Positions 17,163 through 25,987 of a stretch of DNA of 64,000 nt are shown piece after piece. Numbering within the stretch: position 1 is the stretch's first letter; each line of letters opens with the position of its first letter. The translations under genes and the position numbers were made by a program. This stretch comes from Paraburkholderia sp. (GTDB taxonomy: Bacteria; Pseudomonadota; Gammaproteobacteria; Burkholderiales; Burkholderiaceae). The DNA lies in assembly GCF_028283785.1 (NCBI RefSeq), contig NZ_JAPWKB010000002.1, positions 248,001 to 312,000 on the forward strand, in the 5' to 3' direction. A model generated the notes under the pieces. That model made no database searches. It was not told the DNA's origin and saw nothing but the letters and a program-made list of their open reading frames with translations.

Positions 17163-18119
17163 TCAGTCCGCTTCGAGAAAATCCACCGACGTCATCATTC
17201 GCCGGATTGCGGGTTCGGTGCTATCGCGGCACGCCCTCGCCGCGTCGACGAAACATTCGATCATCAACTGTGCGGCGGAACTGGGCGTGTCGGCGCGCCG
17301 CATCACGAGACTGGTGGTCATCTCAGGCAGTTCGTCCTGGATTGGCAGTGCCGCGAGCCGCTTTCGCATCAGCGGCGATTCGACCAGCGGCCACGGACAG
17401 ACCGTCAGCATGTCGCTGCCTTCCATCATCGCGATCGACACCAGCGTCGAGCGCGCGTAATGCACCTGATCCGGCGACAAGGCCAGACCGTGACGCGCGA
17501 GCATCGTGCTGTGCCGCTGTTCATGCATGTCTTCGCGCATCGTCATCACCCAACGCTGATCGGCAAGCGCGCGCAACGACGTGCAACCGGCGAGCGGATG
17601 TCCGACGCGTCCGACGATCGCCAGTCCGCACGAAAACAGATGACGCGAAATGAAGTTTGCGCTCTGGTTTTTGGGGGGCGCCAAACCCAGCGAGAAATCG
17701 AGCGTGCCGTCGCGCAAACCCGCGTGCGACGTGCCGATGGCCTCGGTGAAGTCCAGCCGCACATCCGGGCGCAAACGCTGAAAATCCATCAGCGCGCGCG
17801 GCAGGATGGTCTGACTGACCCACGGCGTGACGCCGACCGTCACCGCGCCGCCCTTCAGGCCGCGAATCTGTTCGATCTCTTCTTCCGCGCGATCGACCTG
17901 CGCGAGAATCAGGCGCGCATGCGCGAGCAACCGCCGGCCCGCGTAGGTCAGCGCGACGCCTTGCGGTTGACGTGTGAACAGCGGCGCGCCCGCGTGACGC
18001 TCCAGTTCGCGCAACGCAAGGCTCACCGCCGTCGCCGACAGGCCGAGCTGTTCGGCCGCTGCCCGCATGCTGCCTTTCTCCGCGATATACGCGAAGCACC
18101 GCAAATGCTGAATTTTCAT
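17163..18119 (-). CDS. LysR-family transcriptional regulator
   Basis: A 318-residue LysR protein with the N-terminal winged helix ('MRAAAEQLGLSATAVSLALR' region) and the periplasmic-binding-like effector domain. It precedes the MHS transporter, porin and amidase genes on the same strand and is divergent from a DsbA-like gene 166 bases away. It probably controls the transporter and hydrolase block, but LysR proteins more often act on divergent genes, so the DsbA-like gene is an alternative target. Confidence 0.93.
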   Translation of the reverse strand: MKIQHLRCFAYIAEKGSMRAAAEQLGLSATAVSLALRELERHAGAPLFTRQPQGVALTYAGRRLLAHARLILAQVDRAEEEIEQIRGLKGGAVTVGVTPWVSQTILPRALMDFQRLRPDVRLDFTEAIGTSHAGLRDGTLDFSLGLAPPKNQSANFISRHLFSCGLAIVGRVGHPLAGCTSLRALADQRWVMTMREDMHEQRHSTMLARHGLALSPDQVHYARSTLVSIAMMEGSDMLTVCPWPLVESPLMRKRLAALPIQDELPEMTTSLVMRRADTPSSAAQLMIECFVDAARACRDSTEPAIRRMMTSVDFLEAD

Positions 18120-18285
18120 CGAGTGTCACCGCCTGAGACGAACCCTGGTCGCCGCCATGATAGCGAGAACGGCGTGCGCGGCCCAAGCGCGTCGTACGCA
18201 GCGCTATGGCACACTCATTGCGCGTATCGACACGCTGGCAGCAGCGCTTCTATCAAACCCTGACCTGTTTTGAGGACTCGACAAG

Positions 18286-18855
18286 ATGAGTAACACCGAC
18301 CCGGCACTCGCGACGTGGAATGCAGATCCCCTCACCTGGGGACACGGCCCGCGCGTGTTCGAAATCTTTCTCGAACCGACCTGTCCATTTTCCGTCAGGG
18401 CGTTCGGCAAGCTCGACGCGCTGTTGCAACAGGCCGGCGCGGACCGGATCACGGTGAAGCTGCGCCTGCACTCGCAACCGTGGCATATGTTTTCCGGCGT
18501 GATCGTGCGCGCTATCCTGGCGGCATCGACGTTGCCGGGCGGGAAGGAAACGGCGAAGTCGGTGATGGCGGCCGTCGCGGCGCATCGGGAAGAATTCGAA
18601 TTCGCGAAGCACAGCGGTGGACCGAATATGGATGCCACGCCCAACGACATCATCGCGCGGCTGGAGGGTTATAGCGGCGTGGCACTGCGCGACGCGTTCG
18701 CCAATCCCGAGCTCGATCGCGAGATCAAATGGCACACCCGGTACGCGCGGCAGAACGGCATTCATGCATCGCCGACGTTTATGGTCGATGGCATCGTCGA
18801 TCCGAAACTGAGCAGCGGCGACGAGGTGTCGCTGTGGGTCGAACGCCTGCGTTGA
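18286..18855 (+). CDS. DsbA/thioredoxin-fold protein with single-Cys motif
   Basis: A 189-residue thioredoxin-fold protein with a DsbA-like helical insertion. The active-site region reads 'EPTCPFS', so the second Cys of CxxC is Ser; the cis-Pro loop 'HASPTFMVDG' is present. A one-Cys site cannot form the usual disulfide and fits isomerase, glutathione-dependent or peroxidase-like chemistry. No signal peptide is visible, so it is likely cytoplasmic. GAGGA lies eight bases before the ATG. Confidence 0.85.
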   Translation: MSNTDPALATWNADPLTWGHGPRVFEIFLEPTCPFSVRAFGKLDALLQQAGADRITVKLRLHSQPWHMFSGVIVRAILAASTLPGGKETAKSVMAAVAAHREEFEFAKHSGGPNMDATPNDIIARLEGYSGVALRDAFANPELDREIKWHTRYARQNGIHASPTFMVDGIVDPKLSSGDEVSLWVERLR

Positions 18856-18864
18856 TCGCTGCGC

Positions 18865-18880
18865 CGGCACGCGCGTGCCG
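18865..18880. terminator. Hairpin between convergent genes
   Basis: A 6-base perfect stem (CGGCAC/GTGCCG, loop GCGC) between the DsbA-like and diguanylate cyclase stops. No U-run follows on either strand, so it is at most a weak bidirectional terminator. Confidence 0.3.
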
Positions 18881-18889
18881 CAGCACGCG

Positions 18890-20086
18890 TCAGCCGGCGA
18901 CGCGCGACGACATATCGGCGTGGCCGGCGAAGCCCATCGGCTGCGCGGTCCGGTGATCGATCCTTGCGCCGTTCTTCTTGTTGCGCTTCGCGTCGTACAT
19001 CGCGGTGTCCGCGAGACGCAACACGGCGTCGATATCGGTGTCTTCCGCCCGCACGTTCGCAATCCCGACGCTCGCGCCGATCGTCACCACGAGGCCCTGC
19101 GATAGCTCGAACGGCTGCTCGATCGCGCGCGCAATCGCCACGGCCAGTTCCTGCGGCGTCTGACCGCCGGCGACGGTATCGATGATCACGAATTCGTCGC
19201 CGCCCATGCGCGCCACCAGCGCCTGCTCGCCCGACAGCGCGCGCAGACGCAACGCAACCTGAATCAGCAGCATGTCGCCGGCACCGTGACCATACGCATC
19301 GTTGACCGCCTTGAAACCGTCGAGGTCGAGATAGAGCAGCGTCATGCCGGCACGCACGAGCGGTGTGTCTCGCTGCGCTGCGGCCTTGAAAAGACCTTCG
19401 CGGTTGAGGAGTCCGGTCAGCGCATCGTGACGCGCACGGTGGCTGTTCTCGCGTTCGGCTTTCATCGTCGAGATCAGCATGCCGTTGAGCCGCCTGGCCG
19501 CGACGCTCATCGCAAACATGTAGAACGGAATCTGCAGCAGCGTCAGCAGAAGTACCGGCTGGCCACCGAGCAGCGCGCCGATACAACACGGTCCCAGCGA
19601 ACAGAAGATCATCACCGCGACGAGACGCGGCGCGGCGAAGTTGCGGAAACAGATCCCGCCGACCATCGCCGCCGCCGACAGAAACGACAGCGTCGCAGCC
19701 ACCCAGTCGCCGCTGACCGCGCTGACGAATGCGCCGTAGCCGACCGTCGCGCCCCAGAGCGGCGCCAGCAGAATATAGAGGTCGCTGGGTGTCGAGAGCG
19801 CCTGCGCCGCCCGGCGCCGCGACACGACGAGCACGCACAACCGGATCGTGCACACGGCAATTTCCGCGGCAAGCCAAAGCTGGAAAGGTAAGGTGGGATG
19901 GCGATGCGCGAGGACCCACGCGACGGCGATCGTGTTGAGTACGCCGCCGAAGAAAATAGGTAAGGTGCCGAACAGTGTGCCGACCAGGGCGACGCGAATG
20001 TCGTGTGGTGTTTCCGGACCTGGCGCTGTCAGCCATCGGGCCAACCGGCCACGTGGCAAAGAATAGATTGTTTGAGTGCTTTGCAC
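18890..20086 (-). CDS. Membrane diguanylate cyclase (GGDEF domain)
   Basis: A 398-residue protein with an N-terminal membrane region of about six hydrophobic segments (residues 25-205) and a C-terminal GGDEF domain; the active site 'MGGDEF' is at about 294-299. The start is taken as the GTG at 20086 because AAAAGG lies eight bases upstream; no ATG is in frame nearby. The RxxD inhibitory site normally found five residues before GGDEF is missing ('GEQA' is there), so product inhibition by c-di-GMP at that site is not expected. It should make c-di-GMP from GTP. Confidence 0.88.
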   Translation of the reverse strand: MQSTQTIYSLPRGRLARWLTAPGPETPHDIRVALVGTLFGTLPIFFGGVLNTIAVAWVLAHRHPTLPFQLWLAAEIAVCTIRLCVLVVSRRRAAQALSTPSDLYILLAPLWGATVGYGAFVSAVSGDWVAATLSFLSAAAMVGGICFRNFAAPRLVAVMIFCSLGPCCIGALLGGQPVLLLTLLQIPFYMFAMSVAARRLNGMLISTMKAERENSHRARHDALTGLLNREGLFKAAAQRDTPLVRAGMTLLYLDLDGFKAVNDAYGHGAGDMLLIQVALRLRALSGEQALVARMGGDEFVIIDTVAGGQTPQELAVAIARAIEQPFELSQGLVVTIGASVGIANVRAEDTDIDAVLRLADTAMYDAKRNKKNGARIDHRTAQPMGFAGHADMSSRVAG

Positions 20087-20326
20087 GAGCAACACCTTTT
20101 CGCGGGCCACTGCCCGACCCTGATCGCAATGCGACGAATAAACGAGGGGGTGGTCGGCGTCGGCACACTTGCGAAGCGGCTTACCGCAGCGCTTCCCCCG
20201 AATACGCTGTGGTGCTGCTTGATGTTGCTGCCCTGATCGAACTGGACGTGTCGCGCGGACTGATCGCGTCACTGGCCGTGGCGTCCCGACCTTGAGTTTA
20301 TCAGGCTTCCGACTGAAGGCCGGACT

Positions 20327-20345
20327 CCTTGCATCCGGTGCAAGG
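20327..20345 (-). terminator. Possible hairpin terminator after the RlpA-type gene
   Basis: A perfect 7-base stem (CCTTGCA/TGCAAGG, loop TCCGG) lies directly after the rlpA-type stop on the minus strand. There is no clear U-run, so termination is uncertain. Confidence 0.35.
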
Positions 20346-20346
20346 C

Positions 20347-20850
20347 TCAGCGCTTCGATGCCGCTGCGCCGGGTTTGACACTGCCATCGGCTTGCGGCAC
20401 TTCCGTGGGCGTCACGGCAACGGGCGCGGTGCCGTCTTTCTTCAAGCCGAGCTTGTCGGCGGTCTTCGGCGATACATCGACGATCCGGTCTCCGACATAA
20501 GGACCGCGATCCCGGATCTCGACCACTTCGCTGCTCCCGTTCTCCAGATTCGTGACCCGCGCCTTGGTGCCGAGCGGCAGCGTCTTGCTCGCCGCCGCAT
20601 TCGACTGCGGGTTCATCGGCGTGCCGTCCGCCATCTTCTTCTTGTAGAACTTGTGGCCGTAGTAAGAGGCCTTGCCCTTGCGCGTCTTGCCGGTCCTGTC
20701 GAGCGCCGCTTGCGATGCAGCCTTCGGCGCGGCCTGGGTGGCTTGAGTGGCTTCGGCCGAGGCCGGTTCTCTTGCGGCAAACGCCAAGGTCATCCAGCAC
20801 GACAGCGTCAGCAAGAGCAGGGTTCGAAGTTTGCGTAGTTGACCTTCCAT
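20347..20850 (-). CDS. RlpA-like septal ring lytic transglycosylase (DPBB domain)
   Basis: A 167-residue exported protein. A signal peptide is visible ('LLLLTLSCWMTLAFA' core, residues about 10-24). The double-psi beta-barrel is in 'GKASYYGHKFYKKKMADG', 'TLPLGTKARVTNLENG', 'IRDRGPYVGDRIVDVS'; the Asp in 'IRDRGPY' is the conserved catalytic residue of the family. There is no SPOR domain, so septal targeting through bare glycan is not expected. GAGGAG precedes the ATG at 20850. It probably trims peptidoglycan in the periplasm. Confidence 0.88.
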   Translation of the reverse strand: MEGQLRKLRTLLLLTLSCWMTLAFAAREPASAEATQATQAAPKAASQAALDRTGKTRKGKASYYGHKFYKKKMADGTPMNPQSNAAASKTLPLGTKARVTNLENGSSEVVEIRDRGPYVGDRIVDVSPKTADKLGLKKDGTAPVAVTPTEVPQADGSVKPGAAASKR

Positions 20851-20903
20851 GTGCCACTCCTCATCGGCTGTCGCCTTCCCGATTATAGATTCCGGTCGCG
20901 ACC

Positions 20904-20930
20904 GCCAACGCCAACGCCAACGCCAACGCC
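20904..20930. repeat. Hexanucleotide tandem repeat (GCCAAC)4.5
   Basis: Four perfect GCCAAC units plus half a unit in the divergent intergenic region between the rlpA-type gene and the glycosyltransferase gene, about 54-80 bases upstream of the former. Such repeats can change length by slippage; here it could alter promoter spacing. Confidence 0.9.
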
Positions 20931-21081
20931 TCCGCAAGCATGCCGAAAGTTATCGAAAGAAAAATCATCCGCGCGAGCGCGACGCTCTGTCTGATAGCGG
21001 ACATTACGCGTCCCGTCTGACGATTACAGTCCACGTTCACCGGTTTCTGACGCACTAACGAGAACAACGGAGGACGAACGG

Positions 21082-22275
21082 GTGAAATCGGATCTCAACG
21101 TCGGCCTGAGTGTCGACCGGAACACTGCGCCGCTGAAAATCATCCATCTCGCCAATCATGTCCGGGAGATCGGCAACGGCATCGTCAACTTCATGGTGGA
21201 CCTCGCGTGCAGTCAGGCGAACGCGGGACACACGGTGATGGTCGCCAGCGCTGGCGGCGAATACGAGGCGCTGCTCGCCCGACATGGCGTCGCGCATCTC
21301 CACCTCGCACAGCAACCCAAACCGTCGAAGCTGCTGCCGATGTCCGTGGCCTTCAACCGCGTCGTCACGCGCGAGCAACCGGACATCGTTCACGCGCACA
21401 TGATGACGGGCATGCTGGTCGCAAGGCTGGTTCGCGTCGGAAGACCGTATCGTCTTGTCAGCACGGTCCATAACGAATTTCAGCGCACCGCGAAAGTCAT
21501 GAGTCTTGCCGATCGCGTGGTCGCGGTCGGCGCGGCGGTGGCGACCTCGATGGCGGCGCGCGGCGTGCCCGCGACCCGCCTGCGCACTGTCGCCAACGGC
21601 ACGATCGGTTCGCCGCGCCGCACGATCGACGCGCACGCGTCGCTGCCCGCGCCCGCGCTTCGGCATCCCAACATCGTGACGGTGGCGGGCATGTATCACC
21701 GCAAGGGTATCGGCGTGTTGCTCGATGCGTTCTCGCAGATCAGAACCGACGCGCGACCCGCGCATCTGTATCTGGTCGGCGACGGCCCGGATCGCGCCGT
21801 ATTCGAAGCGTATGCCGCCACGCTCGGTATCGCGGATCGCACTCACTTCGTCGGATTTCAGCCGGACGTCGCCGGGTTTCTCGCTCAAGCCGACGTGTTC
21901 ACGCTGGCGTCGCTGCGCGACCCGTTCCCGCTCGTGGTGATCGAAGCGCGCGAAGCGGGCTGCGCGATCGTCGCGTCGGAAGTGGACGGCATTCCGGAAG
22001 CATTGGAGTTCGGTGCCGCCGGTGTGCTCGTGCAAGCGGGCAATCCGCATGCGTTGTCGGACGCGTTGCAATGCATGCTGTCCGACGATGCCGCGCGCGA
22101 AGCATGGAAGCAGCGCGCCAGAACGAATCTCGGATGGCTCGACATCAGCCGGGTGAATCGCGAGTACCTGTCGATCTACGAGGAAGTCATCTGGCGCGCG
22201 CAGTCGTCCGCGACCAGCGCGCCGCCGGTGCCGGTGCCGATGCCGGGCGCAACGGAACAGAACCCGGCGCCGTGA
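21082..22275 (+). CDS. Glycosyltransferase family 4 (GT-B fold)
   Basis: A 397-residue glycosyltransferase with the GT4 layout: an N-terminal acceptor domain ('LANHVREIGNGIVNFMVDLA') and a C-terminal nucleotide-sugar domain ('VAGMYHRKGIGVLLDAF', 'LYLVGDGPDRAVFE', 'VVIEAREAGCAIVASEVDG'). The start is GTG at 21082 with GGAGG eight bases upstream. It is divergent from the rlpA-type gene and alone, not in a polysaccharide cluster, so the acceptor cannot be inferred. Confidence 0.9.
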   Translation: MKSDLNVGLSVDRNTAPLKIIHLANHVREIGNGIVNFMVDLACSQANAGHTVMVASAGGEYEALLARHGVAHLHLAQQPKPSKLLPMSVAFNRVVTREQPDIVHAHMMTGMLVARLVRVGRPYRLVSTVHNEFQRTAKVMSLADRVVAVGAAVATSMAARGVPATRLRTVANGTIGSPRRTIDAHASLPAPALRHPNIVTVAGMYHRKGIGVLLDAFSQIRTDARPAHLYLVGDGPDRAVFEAYAATLGIADRTHFVGFQPDVAGFLAQADVFTLASLRDPFPLVVIEAREAGCAIVASEVDGIPEALEFGAAGVLVQAGNPHALSDALQCMLSDDAAREAWKQRARTNLGWLDISRVNREYLSIYEEVIWRAQSSATSAPPVPVPMPGATEQNPAP

Positions 22276-22429
22276 CGACAGGCGCGCACCGCGCGCCGGC
22301 TCCGGAACCAGCGCGTGAATGCGCTTTGCGACGATGATCGCCCCGGATTGCGACGCCAACTGCATGAACGGTGTGTCGTCGAGCTCGCCGTCGTTCGTGG
22401 GACTTGTATGGACTCTCGTATTGAAGCAG

Positions 22430-22461
22430 GCGCACCCGGAATCGAAGTACTCCGGGTGCGC
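22430..22461. terminator. Strong hairpin between convergent genes
   Basis: A perfect 11-base stem (GCGCACCCGGA / TCCGGGTGCGC) with a 10-base loop lies between the glycosyltransferase and the DUF1254 lipoprotein genes, which converge. No long U-run, so it may work as a bidirectional terminator or mRNA 3' stabiliser. Confidence 0.55.
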
Positions 22462-22504
22462 GTCCGGCTTGCCGCCGCGGGTTGCTGCGCAGTCGTACCG
22501 GGCG

Positions 22505-23983
22505 TCACCGCGTGCGGCGAATTTCCGGCGTATGCCACTGGTTGTTCAGCAGTGCCGCTTTGGGCCAGTAATAGCGCATCGTCACCATGAACGGTCCAGC
22601 CGGGGCAGGCAACCAGTTCGCTTCACGCGCGCTGCCCGGCGACTCGCTCTGGATATAGATCGTGATACCGCCATCGCGATCGGTCTTCAGACCGGGCAGC
22701 ATCGGCGCATTGATCAGATAGCGATCGATTGGATTTTTCACCAGCAACTGGCTCGGCAACGCATACATCGTCATCGACCAGAACGCGTTGACAGGCGGCA
22801 ACTGCCCTTTTCTGAAGTGAAGCGTATAGCGATGCTGGCTGCCGTCGAACGGCACGCCGGACGCATCCTTTTCGAGGATCGGGTACAGCGCTTCCTCGCG
22901 TGAATTGGCGCCGATCCCGACCTGCGTACCGGTTGCGCGCGCAACGTAATCGTTCTTCAGATAGGCGCGCGTGCCGAACAGCGAATCGGTCTTGCCGCCG
23001 AGCGACGCACGTTTCGAATCGATCGCTTGCTGTCCGTCTTGCATACCGGCGACGAACGCAGCTTTCTGGTCGGCGGACAACGCATCGGCATCGAAGCGCG
23101 CGCCCGGCACGATGCCGATCGTCGCGAAACGGCTGCGCAAGTCGGCTTCGGCCGGATTGACCGGTGCGAATTGCAACTCGAATGCGAGCTGATTGAAGAA
23201 TTCCAGCGACGTGCGCATCATGTCGGGCCGCAACGGCTTGATCCACCGAACCGGCGTGACCGGCGCCGCAGCGTTGCCGGTGAACGCGGAAAGCGTCTGC
23301 ACTTTATAACCGGCCTGAATCCGCTTCACGTTTTCGAGGTCGCCCGGATTCATCAGTTGCGTCCGTCCGACCACGTTCACGAGATCGGTCTCGGCGCGGA
23401 TCACCTGCGTGATACCCACCGGCGCGCTGCCGTTCCAGCGCGGACCGGCAATCAGGTAATTGCCGCCGCCATTTCCGGTGGTACGGCTGCCGATATAAGC
23501 GAAATTGAAGGTGTACAGATCCATCAACTGGAACACGAAATAACGTTTCGGTTCCATCGGCGGAATGGTGATCACGACCGGCTCGGCACGCAGGTCGAGC
23601 CCGGCGAACGAATACGGCGTGTCGGAGTTCGGCGTGACGAAGGCGGTGTCGTCGGGCGTGAACACGCGCGCGATATTCAGAATGGTATTGAACGGCCCCT
23701 TGTACTGCGGATTCGCCGTGTCCACCGAAAACGCGTACATCGTCGTATAGGTCGCGACCATCGGCGTACCGTAGACATACGCTTCTTTCGCGATGGCGCG
23801 AATCTGTGCGGTGCTCGCGGTGACTGGCGGCGCGGCGGCCTGCTGCGCGGGATCGACGGTGGCTGCCGTGTGACACGCGCCCAGCACGATCGACGCGAGC
23901 GCGACGCAGATCCAGTCGACTGCACGTCGCGAGCCGTTGCGGGAACAACGGTTGAACACATCGGCACTTGTGCATCGGGGCAT
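22505..23983 (-). CDS. DUF1254/DUF1214 lipoprotein
   Basis: A 492-residue lipoprotein starting at the ATG at 23983: a charged N-region, hydrophobic core and lipobox 'SIVLGAC' near residue 35. The DUF1254 half follows ('TPNSDTPYSFAGLDLRAEP', 'YFVFQLMDLYTFNFAYIGS') and the C-terminal DUF1214 half ends with 'FWSMTMYALPSQLLVKNPI' and 'MVTMRYYWPKAALLN'. The function of the family is not known. An extended reading frame runs upstream to 24106 but lacks a signal-compatible start. It stands alone between convergent and same-strand genes. Confidence 0.88.
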   Translation of the reverse strand: MPRCTSADVFNRCSRNGSRRAVDWICVALASIVLGACHTAATVDPAQQAAAPPVTASTAQIRAIAKEAYVYGTPMVATYTTMYAFSVDTANPQYKGPFNTILNIARVFTPDDTAFVTPNSDTPYSFAGLDLRAEPVVITIPPMEPKRYFVFQLMDLYTFNFAYIGSRTTGNGGGNYLIAGPRWNGSAPVGITQVIRAETDLVNVVGRTQLMNPGDLENVKRIQAGYKVQTLSAFTGNAAAPVTPVRWIKPLRPDMMRTSLEFFNQLAFELQFAPVNPAEADLRSRFATIGIVPGARFDADALSADQKAAFVAGMQDGQQAIDSKRASLGGKTDSLFGTRAYLKNDYVARATGTQVGIGANSREEALYPILEKDASGVPFDGSQHRYTLHFRKGQLPPVNAFWSMTMYALPSQLLVKNPIDRYLINAPMLPGLKTDRDGGITIYIQSESPGSAREANWLPAPAGPFMVTMRYYWPKAALLNNQWHTPEIRRTR

Positions 23984-24118
23984 GTCGACCGCCGTACGTG
24001 ATTCGATGCCTCGACCAATATCAAATCGCTTCGGGACGGTCAATCCCAACGCGAACAGCCCGCCCGTCAGGCCTCGGCGCGGTGTCGCGCACGCGTCGCG
24101 CCTCAACCGTCCGCGCGA

Positions 24119-24520
24119 CTATTCCTTACAGCGCACTGCCTGCTTCGGCACGTAAATGATCACAGGATAGGTTCCATGATCGAGTTCGACGCGCGCCACG
24201 ACCGCCATCGTCGTGCTGTCGATATCGTCGTACACGCTGACTTCCTCGTTGCGAAGACTGGTCAGACCGGTACAGGCCGACGCACGTCCCTCGTCGGAGA
24301 CCTTGCACTGGATCGGGTTATCCGCGAGGTAGCGATACTGATCGCGGCTGGGCAGCGCCCGATAGTCCTGCAGGCTTTGCGCCGACCCGCCGATCCCCGT
24401 GACATAGCCGATCCCGCACTGCGGCGTGGACATCTCGCTGGCGCCCGATGTCTGCGCGTTCGCGGTCATGCTCGCGGTCGCGATGAGTGCTGCGAATGTC
24501 GATGCAAGAAGGTGTTTCAT
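24119..24520 (-). CDS. Small secreted hypothetical protein
   Basis: A 133-residue protein with a clean signal peptide ('LLASTFAALIATASMTANA', residues 4-22). The mature part has four cysteines and no family I recognise ('QCGIGYVTGIGGSAQSLQ', 'HGTYPVIIYVPKQAVRC'). The start at 24520 is the first ATG; no strong ribosome site is visible. It lies 135 bases after the DUF1254 lipoprotein start on the same strand but in a separate position, with no obvious partner. Confidence 0.75.
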   Translation of the reverse strand: MKHLLASTFAALIATASMTANAQTSGASEMSTPQCGIGYVTGIGGSAQSLQDYRALPSRDQYRYLADNPIQCKVSDEGRASACTGLTSLRNEEVSVYDDIDSTTMAVVARVELDHGTYPVIIYVPKQAVRCKE

Positions 24521-24625
24521 GGCGCCAATCAAGGTTGTCGGATCGAAGTGCTGGATTGTAATGGCATCTCGAAACCAGCACGTCGAAGCCCGACACCTCG
24601 CACGGCCGCGCTCACGCGCAGCGCG

Positions 24626-25873
24626 TCAACCGTACACCGGAAAGCGCTGCGTCAGTTCGTGGACGCGGGCGCGCACCCGCGCAAGACTGGCTTCGTCCGC
24701 GGGACTCTCCAGCACGTCGGCGATCAGGTTGCCCACGATCTCCGCTTCCTTCACGCCGAAACCGCGCGTGGTCATTGCCGGCGAGCCCAGACGCACGCCG
24801 CTCGTGACGAACGGCTTTTCCGGATCATTCGGGATCGCGTTCTTGTTGACCGTGATATGCGCCGCGCCCAGTGCTGCTTCCGCTGCCTTGCCGGTGATGT
24901 TCTTCGCGCGCAGATCGACCAGCATCACGTGGCTTTCGGTGCGGCCCGAGACGATCCGCAGACCGCGCTTGACCAGCGTTTCAGCCAGCACGCGTGCGTT
25001 TTCGACGACCTGTTGCTGGTATTCCTTGAATTCCGGCGACAATGCTTCCTTGAACGCCACCGCCTTGCCGGCGATCACATGCATCAGCGGACCGCCCTGA
25101 ATGCCCGGGAAGATTGCCGAGTTGATCTGCTTCTCGAACTCGGCCTTCATCAGGATCACGCCGCCGCGCGGGCCGCGCAGGCTCTTGTGCGTGGTGGTCG
25201 TGACGAAGTCGGCGAACGGCACCGGGTTCGGATACACACCCGCCGCGATCAGACCGGCGTAATGCGCCATGTCGACCATGAAATACGCACCCACCGACTT
25301 CGCGATCTTCGACAGACGTTCGAAATCGATGCGCAGCGCAAACGCCGACGCGCCTGCGACGATCAGCTTCGGCTTGTGTTCCTGTGCGAGCTTTTCCGCG
25401 GCTTCGTAGTCGATGTCTTCGGCTTCGTTCAGGCCGTAGCTGACCACGTTGAACCACTTGCCCGACATGTTGACCGGCGAGCCGTGCGTCAGGTGACCGC
25501 CGTGCGCGAGGCTCATGCCCATGATCGTGTCGCCCGGCTTGAGCATCGCGAAGAACACGCCCTGGTTGGCCTGCGAGCCGGAGTTCGGCTGCACGTTGGC
25601 GGCTTCCGCGCCGAACAGTGCCTTCACGCGATCGATCGCCAGCTGCTCGGCGATGTCCACGAATTCGCAACCGCCGTAGTAGCGCTTGCCCGGATAACCT
25701 TCGGCGTATTTGTTGGTGAGCTGCGAGCCCTGTGCGGCCATCACGGCCGGGCTCGTGTAGTTTTCCGACGCGATCAGTTCGATGTGCTCTTCCTGACGGC
25801 GGTTTTCCTGCTCGATCACCGCCCAGAGTTCGGGATCGACGTTGGCGATGATGCTGGTGGCGCGGTTGAACAT
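24626..25873 (-). CDS. glyA: Serine hydroxymethyltransferase (canonical)
   Basis: A 415-residue PLP enzyme converting serine and tetrahydrofolate to glycine and methylene-THF, and the reverse. All active-site landmarks are intact: '[14 protein letters not shown]' (Tyr56, Glu58, Tyr65, Tyr66), '[10 protein letters not shown]', 'MVDMAHYAG' and the PLP lysine in '[13 protein letters not shown]'. It lies 114 bases downstream of sdaA on the same strand. No Shine-Dalgarno is visible before the ATG; the leader is CU-rich, unusual for a housekeeping gene. A second, divergent GlyA is encoded at 34591-35886. Confidence 0.98.
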   Translation of the reverse strand: MFNRATSIIANVDPELWAVIEQENRRQEEHIELIASENYTSPAVMAAQGSQLTNKYAEGYPGKRYYGGCEFVDIAEQLAIDRVKALFGAEAANVQPNSGSQANQGVFFAMLKPGDTIMGMSLAHGGHLTHGSPVNMSGKWFNVVSYGLNEAEDIDYEAAEKLAQEHKPKLIVAGASAFALRIDFERLSKIAKSVGAYFMVDMAHYAGLIAAGVYPNPVPFADFVTTTTHKSLRGPRGGVILMKAEFEKQINSAIFPGIQGGPLMHVIAGKAVAFKEALSPEFKEYQQQVVENARVLAETLVKRGLRIVSGRTESHVMLVDLRAKNITGKAAEAALGAAHITVNKNAIPNDPEKPFVTSGVRLGSPAMTTRGFGVKEAEIVGNLIADVLESPADEASLARVRARVHELTQRFPVYG

Positions 25874-25910
25874 GATGAGTTGACGAGTAAACGAAGAAAG
25901 AGGGTTTCAG

Positions 25911-25940
25911 ATGACAGCGGGAATGACAGCGGAAATGACA
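25911..25940. repeat. Short tandem repeat in the sdaA-glyA gap
   Basis: Two 12-base units ATGACAGCGGGA/ATGACAGCGGAA followed by a half unit ATGACA, in the 114-base gap between sdaA and glyA. It is small and imperfect and may be chance or a local duplication. Confidence 0.6.
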
Positions 25941-25987
25941 TTGCAGATGCAGCGCCATGCCACGGTTACTTCACGTCGGGCGCTCGC

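Noticed and set aside
20087..20857. Upstream extension of the GGDEF frame through the rlpA-type gene
   Set aside because: The sequence is antiparallel-compatible only by frame chance; the GTG at 20086 has a ribosome site.
20861..21067. Short minus-strand frame in which the hexanucleotide repeat encodes alternating Ala-Leu in a membrane-like segment
   Set aside because: No ribosome site or neighbour support; the hydrophobic run is created by the repeat. Kept as a repeat only.
23984..24106. Extended start of the DUF1254 lipoprotein
   Set aside because: The extension would place the signal peptide far inside the protein; the ATG at 23983 gives a proper lipoprotein signal.
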